A stretch of 64,000 nt of DNA from Pseudolachnospira sp051055405. Lineage in GTDB: Bacteria; Bacillota; Clostridia; Lachnospirales; Lachnospiraceae. Positions 27,235-34,467 of the stretch are shown here, in pieces (within the stretch, counting starts at the first letter, position 1; the number at the start of each line of letters is the position of its first letter). Location: positions 496,001-560,000 of the forward strand of contig NZ_CP167068.1 in assembly GCF_051055405.1 (NCBI RefSeq), given 5' to 3'. Position numbers and translations under genes: made by a program. Below the pieces are notes generated by a model. It saw only the letters and a program-made list of their open reading frames with translations. It made no database searches and was not told the origin of the DNA.

Positions 27235-29175
27235 ATGGCAGAGAATAAGAACGTATCCCAGGAACAGGATATTGGCCATTTGCGGCAGGTACGCCGGGAG
27301 AAACTAGCCACTTTGCAGGCGGAGGGCAGAGATCCCTTTGTGATTACAAAGTTTGATGTGACGCACCACACCAAGGAGATTAAAGATCAGTTTGAAGCGA
27401 TGGAAGGCAAAGAAGTGATTGTGGCCGGCCGTTTGATGTCCAAACGTGTGATGGGGAAGGCTTCTTTCTGTAATGTGATGGACCGGGATGGAAATATTCA
27501 GTCTTATGTGGCCCGTGACATGATCGGGGAAGAACCTTACCAGGATTTTAAGAAATTTGATATCGGTGATCTTGTTGGCATTCGCGGAGATGTGTTCCGT
27601 ACCAATGCCGGTGAGATTTCGGTTAAGGCCCACGAAGTGACTCTTCTTTCTAAGAGCTTGCAGATTCTGCCGGAGAAGTACCATGGCCTGACCAATACGG
27701 ACATGCGTTACCGCCAGAGATATGTGGATTTGATTATGAATCCGGAGGTCAAGGATACCTTCATTAAGCGTTCGCGGATTATCAGTACCATCCGTAAGTA
27801 TTTGGATAGTCAGGGGTTCATGGAGGTAGAGACGCCGATGCTGGTCAGCAATGCGGGAGGCGCGGCGGCCCGTCCTTTTGAGACCCATTTTAACGCATTG
27901 GACGAGGACTTGAAGCTGCGGATTTCCTTGGAGCTTTACTTAAAGCGTTTGATCGTTGGCGGCCTGGAACGGGTCTATGAGATTGGACGAGTATTCCGGA
28001 ATGAGGGATTGGATACGAGACATAACCCAGAGTTTACTTTAATGGAGTTATATCAGGCGTATACGGATTATCATGGCATGATGGACCTGACGGAAAACTT
28101 GTATCGCCATGTGGCCCAGGAGGTGTTGGGCACCACAAAAATCGTCTACAATGGCATTGAAATGGATTTAGGAAAGCCGTTTGAGAGAATTACGATGGTG
28201 GAAGCCGTGAAGAAGTATTCCGGTGTAGACTTTAACGAGATTCATACTTTGGAGGAAGCAAGGGCCGCGGCAAAAGAACACCACGTGGAATTTGAAGAGC
28301 GTCACAAGAAGGGAGATATCCTGAACCTGTTCTTTGAAGAGTTTGTGGAGGAGCATCTGGTGCAGCCTACTTTTGTGATGGATCATCCCATCGAGATTTC
28401 TCCACTGACCAAGAAGAAGCCGGAGAATCCGGAGTATGTGGAGCGGTTTGAGTTCTTCATGAACGGCTGGGAGATGGCCAATGCTTATTCCGAATTGAAT
28501 GACCCTATCGATCAGAGAGCGCGCTTTGCCGCCCAGGAGGAGCAGTTTGCTCAGGGGGATGAAGAGGCGAATCACACGGACGAGGACTTCTTAAATGCCT
28601 TGGAGATCGGCATGCCGCCGACGGGAGGCATTGGGTTTGGCATTGACCGGATGTGCATGCTGCTGACGGATTCGGCGGCGATCCGGGATGTGCTGCTGTT
28701 CCCGACGATGAAAACACTCGGCGGCGCCGAGGCTTCGAAAAAGGCGGAAAAAACGGATGCAGCAAAGGCTGTAATAGAGGAAAAACCCGCGGAAGAAATT
28801 GATTTTTCCAAGGTGAAGATTGAACCGTTATTCGAGGAAGTGGTTGATTTCGAGACATTTTCAAAGTCCGATTTCCGCGCGGTAAAAATCAAAGACTGCG
28901 TAGCGGTTCCGAAGAGCAAGAAGCTCTTACAATTTACTCTGGACGATGGAACAGGCGAAGATCGCACGATTTTAAGTGGAATTCATGCGTATTACGAGCC
29001 GGAGGAGTTGATCGGGAAGACGGCGATTGCGATTACCAATCTGCCGCCTAGAAAGATGATGGGGATTGATTCCTGCGGTATGCTGATTTCGGCAGTCCAT
29101 GAGGAGGAAGGAGAAGAGAAGCTCCATCTTCTGATGGTAGACGATCATATTCCCGCGGGGGCGAAGTTATATTAG
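27235..29175 (+). CDS. lysS: lysyl-tRNA synthetase, class II, with C-terminal tRNA-binding domain
   Basis: This is a 646-residue enzyme. An OB-fold anticodon domain (about residues 50-150) precedes the class II core (motif 2 FRNEGLDTRHNPEFT, motif 3 GIGFGIDRMCML), which ends near residue 495. A lysine- and alanine-rich linker leads to an extra domain from about residue 535 (FSKSDFRAVKIKDC, KLLQFTLDDGTGEDRTILSG, NLPPRKMMGIDSCGMLISA) of the Trbp111/MetRS-C tRNA-binding type. Most LysRS end at about 500 residues, so this is a fusion. The ATG at 27235 follows GGAGG. The extra domain probably raises tRNA affinity. Confidence 0.95.
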   Translation: MAENKNVSQEQDIGHLRQVRREKLATLQAEGRDPFVITKFDVTHHTKEIKDQFEAMEGKEVIVAGRLMSKRVMGKASFCNVMDRDGNIQSYVARDMIGEEPYQDFKKFDIGDLVGIRGDVFRTNAGEISVKAHEVTLLSKSLQILPEKYHGLTNTDMRYRQRYVDLIMNPEVKDTFIKRSRIISTIRKYLDSQGFMEVETPMLVSNAGGAAARPFETHFNALDEDLKLRISLELYLKRLIVGGLERVYEIGRVFRNEGLDTRHNPEFTLMELYQAYTDYHGMMDLTENLYRHVAQEVLGTTKIVYNGIEMDLGKPFERITMVEAVKKYSGVDFNEIHTLEEARAAAKEHHVEFEERHKKGDILNLFFEEFVEEHLVQPTFVMDHPIEISPLTKKKPENPEYVERFEFFMNGWEMANAYSELNDPIDQRARFAAQEEQFAQGDEEANHTDEDFLNALEIGMPPTGGIGFGIDRMCMLLTDSAAIRDVLLFPTMKTLGGAEASKKAEKTDAAKAVIEEKPAEEIDFSKVKIEPLFEEVVDFETFSKSDFRAVKIKDCVAVPKSKKLLQFTLDDGTGEDRTILSGIHAYYEPEELIGKTAIAITNLPPRKMMGIDSCGMLISAVHEEEGEEKLHLLMVDDHIPAGAKLY

Positions 29176-29211
29176 TGCAGCCCGTCCAAATCGAATAGAA
29201 GTGTGTTATGT

Positions 29212-29254
29212 AGAGGATATTTTCTAAAGAGATTTAGAGGATGTCCTCTTTTTT
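29212..29254 (+). terminator. terminator after lysS
   Basis: AGAGGATAT pairs with ATGTCCTCT (one G-T), followed by TTTTTT. The remaining AT-rich 265 bases up to the next gene hold no recognisable gene; TATAAT at about 29381 is a possible -10 box without a good -35. Confidence 0.7.
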
Positions 29255-29519
29255 ACGTTTTAGATATGTAATTTAGAGAGAAACAAAATGAAAGCGGAAT
29301 AGAAAAGAAATTGGAAAATTTATAGGGATTCCTATAAATTTGTTTTTCTAATGTTGATTATTTTATTTAGTTGTGATAAAGTATAATATATTAGAATTTA
29401 AAGTTAAAGACCGGAAATAATCAAAATAAAAGGCAAAGGTACAATTGAGCAATGAATAGGTGGTACTGCTATTTTGATTATGATAGGGACGATTAAATTC
29501 GTGTAGTGGAGGATGAAAC

Positions 29520-29939
29520 ATGAAAAAAATTTTTAGTGTTATATTAGGTATTGCTCTGATTGCTATAAGTTTATTTGGGTGCAGCGGTGGAAAAAATGCT
29601 GAACCAATTATCGGAGAATGGAAATTCGTTTCTATATATAATGGAGAAAGTATTCTTACCAGCAAGCAACTGGAAGCATTAGGATATAAAGATGATGCTG
29701 GAATCTATTTTAAATGCGATAAAGAAAAGTATGATTTGGGCTTAACATCTGGGAAAGTAATGACGGATGAATGGAAAATTGAGGAGAAGGAGGCATTCAA
29801 AGAGGCGTATGCGTATTCCTATGTGCTGGATGATAACAACGAAATGAGGGCGGCTATTGAATCGGAATCAGATTTAGACACACTATATGTTTTTATTGGA
29901 ACGAATATGCTGATAGAGTTTGCTCGTATCGCGGATTAG
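29520..29939 (+). CDS. small putative lipoprotein
   Basis: This 139-residue protein has a lipoprotein signal peptide: MKKIF, a hydrophobic core and lipobox LFGC with Cys at residue 21. The mature part is acidic with an IIGEWKFVSIYNGE start, like small lipocalin-like stress lipoproteins in clostridia, but I recognise no specific family. It is more AT-rich than the housekeeping genes before it, in line with an accessory gene. It is flanked by terminators on both sides, so it is a single-gene unit. Confidence 0.75.
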   Translation: MKKIFSVILGIALIAISLFGCSGGKNAEPIIGEWKFVSIYNGESILTSKQLEALGYKDDAGIYFKCDKEKYDLGLTSGKVMTDEWKIEEKEAFKEAYAYSYVLDDNNEMRAAIESESDLDTLYVFIGTNMLIEFARIAD

Positions 29940-29989
29940 AAATAGTGGATGTTTGTCCTATTTTTATGCTTTTTTCGAATATCTGAAAT

Positions 29990-30020
29990 AAAAAGGCAGG
30001 GCGTGATCCTGTCTTTTTTT
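29990..30020 (+). terminator. terminator after the lipoprotein gene
   Basis: AAAAAGGCAGG and CCTGTCTTTTT form a stem with one G-T pair and run into a T tract. The next 190 bases hold no gene that I recognise. Confidence 0.75.
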
Positions 30021-30213
30021 ATGGTTGCGGCCAGCGGCGTATGTTTCTTGAGAGTGTTTATGTCCGATGCAGTCATAGAAACTAGCCGGATTACAGGTCC
30101 TGAATCAAGGAAATAATTATTTGTTGTAATCGGAAATAAGTTCTGGTAAATTTGATGATATAGGGAATAGCGTAGGCGTTGAGCAGATTGCAAACCGAAA
30201 GGAGGAGCGAATA

Positions 30214-30774
30214 ATGAGTGATATAATGGAATTTGCAGGCAGAGAAGAATTTAGGAAATGGCTTTCGGAGCATTGTTTGTCAAAGGATGGCGTTTGGCTT
30301 TTATTTGGCAAAGCTGGCGGGCCAAAAACAATAAAAGCGGGAGAAGCGCTGGAAGAAGCGCTTTGTTTTGGCTGGATTGACGGACAGATGAAAAGTATCG
30401 ACGATAAAACTTATAAGAAATATTTTTCTATGCGCAGGGAGAATAGCAAGTGGTCGGAGAAAAATAAGGCATTGGTGGGCAGTCTTGAAAAGCAGGGGCT
30501 TATGACTGATTTCGGCAGAAAGAAGATCGAGGAAGCAAAAAAGAACGGCCAGTGGGACGCTCTAAACTCTATAGCGGTTACAGAGGAACAGATTGCCCAG
30601 CTTTCCGCCCTACTGGAAGGATATGAACCTGCCTGTACAAATTTTGGGGCAATGTCTTTATCGGTAAAGAAAACCTACACACGAGCCTATTTTGACGCAA
30701 AGACAGATGCTGGACGTGAAAAGCGGATTGCCTGGATGGTGGATAGGCTCAATAAAAATTTAAAACCGATGTAA
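30214..30774 (+). CDS. YdeI/OmpD-associated family protein
   Basis: This 186-residue protein matches the YdeI/OmpD-associated (bacteriocin-protection, OmdA) family: EEFRKWLSEH, the conserved ALCFGWIDGQMKSID, KYFSMRRENSKWSEKN and C-terminal TYTRAYFDAKT. The biochemical role is poorly known; in enterobacteria it is linked to antimicrobial peptide resistance, which may not carry over to a Firmicute. GGAGGAG lies seven bases before the ATG. A MerR regulator follows with its own promoter. Confidence 0.85.
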   Translation: MSDIMEFAGREEFRKWLSEHCLSKDGVWLLFGKAGGPKTIKAGEALEEALCFGWIDGQMKSIDDKTYKKYFSMRRENSKWSEKNKALVGSLEKQGLMTDFGRKKIEEAKKNGQWDALNSIAVTEEQIAQLSALLEGYEPACTNFGAMSLSVKKTYTRAYFDAKTDAGREKRIAWMVDRLNKNLKPM

Positions 30775-30807
30775 CTGCTTTTGCATGCACAAAATCGCAA
30801 AAATCTC

Positions 30808-30838
30808 TTGACTCTCACGCAGCGTGATGGATTAAAAT
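30808..30838 (+). promoter_or_regulatory. MerR-type promoter with 19-bp spacer
   Basis: TTGACT (30808-30813) and TAAAAT (30833-30838) are 19 bp apart. The spacer holds the perfect dyad TCACGC-A-GCGTGA (30815-30827). Over-long spacers with a central dyad are the mark of promoters untwisted by MerR proteins, so the gene is probably self-activated when its ligand binds. Confidence 0.8.
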
Positions 30839-30868
30839 AATACCATCAGGAGCGAGGAGGCAGACAGC

Positions 30869-31723
30869 ATGAGGACAGTGAAAGAAATCTCAAAACTTAC
30901 AGGTATCAGCGTACGCACGCTTCACTATTACGATGAAATCGGGCTATTGGCTCCGACAGAGAAAAGTGAGGCGGGATATCGGCTTTATGACAATAAGGCT
31001 TTGGAGACTCTGCAGCAAATCTTATTCTTCCGTGAGTTTGATCTTCCACTGAAAGAGATAAAAGCTGTGATGCAACATCCTGCTCTTGATCGAAATCAGA
31101 TTCTGCAGATGCAGAAAAAGATGCTTCTGGCGAAAAAGCAGCGGCTGGAACGGCTGATCGCCAGTATTGATGATATTTTAAAAGGAGAGAATGCGATGGA
31201 TTTTGCTGTTTTTAATGAGACAGAGGTCGAGGAAATGTTTCAAACAATGTTTGATCATATGCCGGAGAACATGCGTCAAACAGCCATAGAAGAATTTGGC
31301 GGCGCGGAGGAATGGAAGAAACATTATAAGAAAGTGGTATCTTCCGAAGAGATGCAAAAGCGTTATGCGAAGGTGGTAGAGTGGTACGGCGGAAAAGATC
31401 AATTCCTGCGGGTGGCAAACAATCCCATCAGCAAAGATGTTGCAGAAAGTTATAAAAAACGGGTGGAAGCGGTTCTGCAAAAGTTAGCGGCAAAGCGGGA
31501 ATGCGCCCTGGATTCCTTTGAAGTAAAAGAAATCATAGGAGAGTATGGTTTTGTCATGAAACAGCTTGCCCAGGTCAAAGAGGAAAAAGGGCTGATGTTG
31601 GCGCAGGCGCAGTATTATCGGAATGAGAAAGCCAAACAGATCCTTGATGAACAATATGGGGAAGGCGCGGCTGAGTTTTTTGCAGAGGCAATAGAGACAT
31701 TTTACCGGGATAAAAGTATGTAG
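30869..31723 (+). CDS. MerR-family regulator with TipAS effector domain
   Basis: This 284-residue protein has an N-terminal MerR winged helix (residues 1-70, KEISKLTGISVRTLHYYDEIGLL), a dimerisation coiled coil (about 75-115) and a C-terminal TipAS-like helical domain (about 150-280) that in relatives traps thiopeptide or other amphipathic drugs. The self-contained promoter with a 19-bp spacer indicates autoregulation. The likely role is a multidrug or antibiotic sensor; no efflux gene is adjacent, so its regulon must include distant genes or only itself. Confidence 0.9.
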   Translation: MRTVKEISKLTGISVRTLHYYDEIGLLAPTEKSEAGYRLYDNKALETLQQILFFREFDLPLKEIKAVMQHPALDRNQILQMQKKMLLAKKQRLERLIASIDDILKGENAMDFAVFNETEVEEMFQTMFDHMPENMRQTAIEEFGGAEEWKKHYKKVVSSEEMQKRYAKVVEWYGGKDQFLRVANNPISKDVAESYKKRVEAVLQKLAAKRECALDSFEVKEIIGEYGFVMKQLAQVKEEKGLMLAQAQYYRNEKAKQILDEQYGEGAAEFFAEAIETFYRDKSM

Positions 31724-31750
31724 CCAGAAGCTGATCATAGCTGAAATCTG

Positions 31751-31778
31751 TTGGAAAAGGCGTAGAATGTGTTATACT
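31751..31778 (+). promoter_or_regulatory. candidate promoter of the MoxR-VWA pair
   Basis: TTGGAA (31751-31756), 16 bp, TATACT (31773-31778). Confidence 0.5.
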
Positions 31779-31898
31779 ATATTATAGATTTTTGCATTGT
31801 TGCAATGAACGCGGATATAAAGGCTGATCTCGCAAAGGATGAGGATTTCCAATATCTCTAATAGATAAAATCTGATAAACATGAAGATGGGAGGAAAA

Positions 31899-32990
31899 AT
31901 GATGAGCGAAACAGAATCGGGGTTATCCGCAATCAATGTAGATAACATGGTTGATATGCTTTCTAAAGCATACATATCTTTGGTGAAGAGTAATACCCCG
32001 TTTAAGAAATTCCCGTCTGTAATGTTATGGGGCCCTCCTGGAGTGGGAAAATCCCAAGGTGTTAGAGAGATTGCACGCGTAATAGAGGCTAAAACGAACA
32101 AGCATGTTGTGATTACAGATGTCCGATTGCTTTTGTTCAATCCGATTGACCTGCGCGGTATTCCTACTGCTAATGAGGATAAGACACTTGCAGTGTGGTT
32201 AAAACCGAAGATTTTTCAGATGGATGACAGCGACAAGACAATTAATATTCTGTTTTTGGATGAGATCTCTTCAGCTCCTCCTTCGGTTCAGTCTGCAGCA
32301 TATCAAATCACTTTGGATAGAATGGTCGGTGAACATAAGCTTCCCGATAACTGTATCGTCATTGCTGCAGGTAATCGTGTGACGGATAAATCGGTTGCTT
32401 ACAACATGCCGAAGGCTCTTGCCAACCGTTTGTGTCATTTCGAAATCAAAGGCGATTCGAGTTCCTGGCACGATTGGGCAGTTAAGACCGGTGTTCATGA
32501 GTATGTTATTGGATATTTGGAGTATAACTCTGTGGCGCTGATGCGATTTGATTCTTCTGGAACAAACCTTGCTTTTGCGACACCGAGATCTTGGGAAATG
32601 GTAAGCAATATCCTGAACACAATATCAGACGATTTCAAAGAGGTTTACCCAATGATTGTTGGATGCATCGGCCATAGTACAGCGAGTAATTTTAGAACGT
32701 GGACGGAGCTCTACAAGACAATGCCTTCTATCGAAGCTATTTTTGCTGGTGAAGAGGTTGATGTTCCAAAGGCTCCTGAATTGCAGATCGCGCTTCGTTC
32801 CGCTATGGTGGCTTATGCGAGAAAGCATCTTAACAAAACATGGATGGATAACTCGATTGATTTTGCATGCAAACTTCCGTGGGCTTTTAGAGGAAAGTTA
32901 CTGCATGACTATTGCTGTATTCCTGAAGTTCGTTCTATCATCAAGGAAAATGAAGTCTTCCAGACAGCAATGGAGAACGGGCAGAGATGA
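31899..32990 (+). CDS. MoxR-like AAA+ ATPase
   Basis: This 363-residue AAA+ ATPase of the MoxR class has Walker A GPPGVGKS (about residues 44-51), Walker B ILFLDEISSAPPSVQ, sensor 1 IAAGNR and an arginine-rich NMPKALANRLCHFEI. MoxR ATPases usually work with a VWA-domain protein as a chaperone or metal-insertion pair, and such a protein follows here. GGGAGG precedes two adjacent ATG codons (31899, 31902). Its stop overlaps the natural ATG of the VWA gene by four bases. The client protein is unknown. Confidence 0.87.
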   Translation: MMSETESGLSAINVDNMVDMLSKAYISLVKSNTPFKKFPSVMLWGPPGVGKSQGVREIARVIEAKTNKHVVITDVRLLLFNPIDLRGIPTANEDKTLAVWLKPKIFQMDDSDKTINILFLDEISSAPPSVQSAAYQITLDRMVGEHKLPDNCIVIAAGNRVTDKSVAYNMPKALANRLCHFEIKGDSSSWHDWAVKTGVHEYVIGYLEYNSVALMRFDSSGTNLAFATPRSWEMVSNILNTISDDFKEVYPMIVGCIGHSTASNFRTWTELYKTMPSIEAIFAGEEVDVPKAPELQIALRSAMVAYARKHLNKTWMDNSIDFACKLPWAFRGKLLHDYCCIPEVRSIIKENEVFQTAMENGQR

Positions 32991-33022
32991 TTGAGCAAAG
33001 AAAAAGACGCTTAAAAAGGTAG
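32987..33022 (+). other. interrupted 5' end of the VWA gene (in-frame TAG)
   Basis: ATG at 32987 overlaps the MoxR stop (ATGA) and is in frame with the VWA gene, reading MIEQRKRRLKR and then TAG at 33020-33022. The frame continues open through LQESRYRLNKLNEEFAAP into the annotated protein. The coupled start shows that this was the original 5' end. A CAG or AAG codon changed to TAG, a sequencing error, or readthrough could each explain it. Confidence 0.7.
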
Positions 33023-33052
33023 CTTCAGGAATCCAGGTATAGGTTAAATAAG

Positions 33053-34348
33053 TTGAACGAGGAATTTGCAGCTCCCCTGAAGGAAATGCTCTATGTTGCG
33101 ACCAAGGATGTGAAGAGAATATCTACCAATGGCGCATGTATATATTTTGATCCGGATTGGCTTCAAAAACTTGGCCATACGGAGCTGGATTTTATCCTTT
33201 CACATCAGTTAATGCATATCGCGCTTGGTCATATTGAACGCCCGAAATACTACAAGGGCGATCGATTCCATCTCGCATGTGACATTGTAGCGAATTCGCA
33301 TCTTGAGCTTCTCGGATGGAAATACGATAGACTGCCTCGTATCGGAAGAATATTTCACGAAACATTCTTTCCGGCAAAGGAGGGACGCTCGCTGACCGCG
33401 CAGGAGGCTCTTGATTGTGTTCCGTTTGATCCCGCAACTATGGAACCGGGTGTTAGACGAAACTATATGATTGACGCAGAAACCTGGTGGGATCAGAAGG
33501 AAGATCGCGGAGAGAAAGGTGTCATTGTTTTAAGCCCCGGAGAAGAGGAGGAGGAAACTCTTTTTTGTGATGAGGACACGACCGGTGGAAAACACTTCTT
33601 TGTTCGTAAGGAACTGTTTCGTCAAGAAGAAAACATCGTTATGGATAAAGAAACCTCAAACGGCGGAAAAGGACGGTCCTCGAGCGGTTGGGACAAAAGC
33701 GCTGCTAATGAAATAATGAGCCTTCGCAGCACATCAAGGCAAAATGCCAAGGCCGGGAACGATGAAGATTTTGCAGAAAGAGTTTGGCAAAGAGTAAATT
33801 CCGGAAAGCTTAACTGGAAGAAGCTGTTGAATCGTTTCATTCAGGAAGAAGTTTGCGATTATTCTTTTACTCCGCCAGATAGGAGATGGCAGGACTCTGA
33901 ATTCTTTTTGCCTAACTATAATGTATTTACTGAAAGGCCGAAGGAAGTATTGTTTATGGTAGATACTTCGAGTTCTATCGATGATGATATGCTGTCCACT
34001 GTTTATGGTGAAATATGTAACGCGCTTGCGCAATTTAATGGAGGGCTCGTCGGCGCGCTGGGATTTTTCGATATGAGAGTATATACTCCAGTTAGTTTTT
34101 CTGATGTAAGTGATCTATTACAGATAAAACCGCGTGGAGGCGGTGGCACGGATTTTGGTTGCTTGTTTGATTATGTACAGAAAAATCTAACGAATGATCC
34201 GCCGGTAGATATCGTTATTTTCACGGACGGACAAGCGGAATTTCCGGGTGAAGCGTCAGCAAATAACATTCCGGTTTTATGGCTGTTTTCCGACAGAAGT
34301 GTTGTCCCCCCTTGGGGAAAGTATGCGTATGTTGATGCGACAGGATAA
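33053..34348 (+). CDS. VWA-domain protein with DUF2201-like metallopeptidase region
   Basis: This 431-residue partner of the upstream MoxR ATPase has an N-terminal region like the DUF2201 putative metallopeptidase domain (SHQLMHIALGH at about residues 50-60, where HEXXH is expected, so the catalytic Glu is Gln), a charged low-complexity middle and a C-terminal von Willebrand A domain with an intact MIDAS start DTSSS (about residue 303) and IFTDGQAEFPG. Only a TTG start at 33053 with a weak ribosome site is available downstream of an in-frame TAG, so expression may be low or lost. The body of the gene shows no other damage. Confidence 0.75.
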   Translation: MNEEFAAPLKEMLYVATKDVKRISTNGACIYFDPDWLQKLGHTELDFILSHQLMHIALGHIERPKYYKGDRFHLACDIVANSHLELLGWKYDRLPRIGRIFHETFFPAKEGRSLTAQEALDCVPFDPATMEPGVRRNYMIDAETWWDQKEDRGEKGVIVLSPGEEEEETLFCDEDTTGGKHFFVRKELFRQEENIVMDKETSNGGKGRSSSGWDKSAANEIMSLRSTSRQNAKAGNDEDFAERVWQRVNSGKLNWKKLLNRFIQEEVCDYSFTPPDRRWQDSEFFLPNYNVFTERPKEVLFMVDTSSSIDDDMLSTVYGEICNALAQFNGGLVGALGFFDMRVYTPVSFSDVSDLLQIKPRGGGGTDFGCLFDYVQKNLTNDPPVDIVIFTDGQAEFPGEASANNIPVLWLFSDRSVVPPWGKYAYVDATG

Positions 34349-34467
34349 TCTTAGAAAGAAGGGGAAATATCCCAAAGAAGTTTGCTAAGATCATTACTTA
34401 CAAGCAGTTCATTATCGCCTCTTTTAAAATATACTCCGCGTATAGGCGGTAGGTATGTTACTATCCC

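Noticed and set aside
29936..30193. Minus-strand 85-codon frame between the lipoprotein and YdeI-like genes
   Set aside because: No ribosome site, composition unlike coding sequence and no recognised similarity; it also covers the terminator.
34348..34452. A possible third small gene after the VWA gene (frame reading NIPKKFAKIITYKQF)
   Set aside because: No start codon or ribosome site in that frame and only about 35 codons; could be a remnant but cannot be supported.
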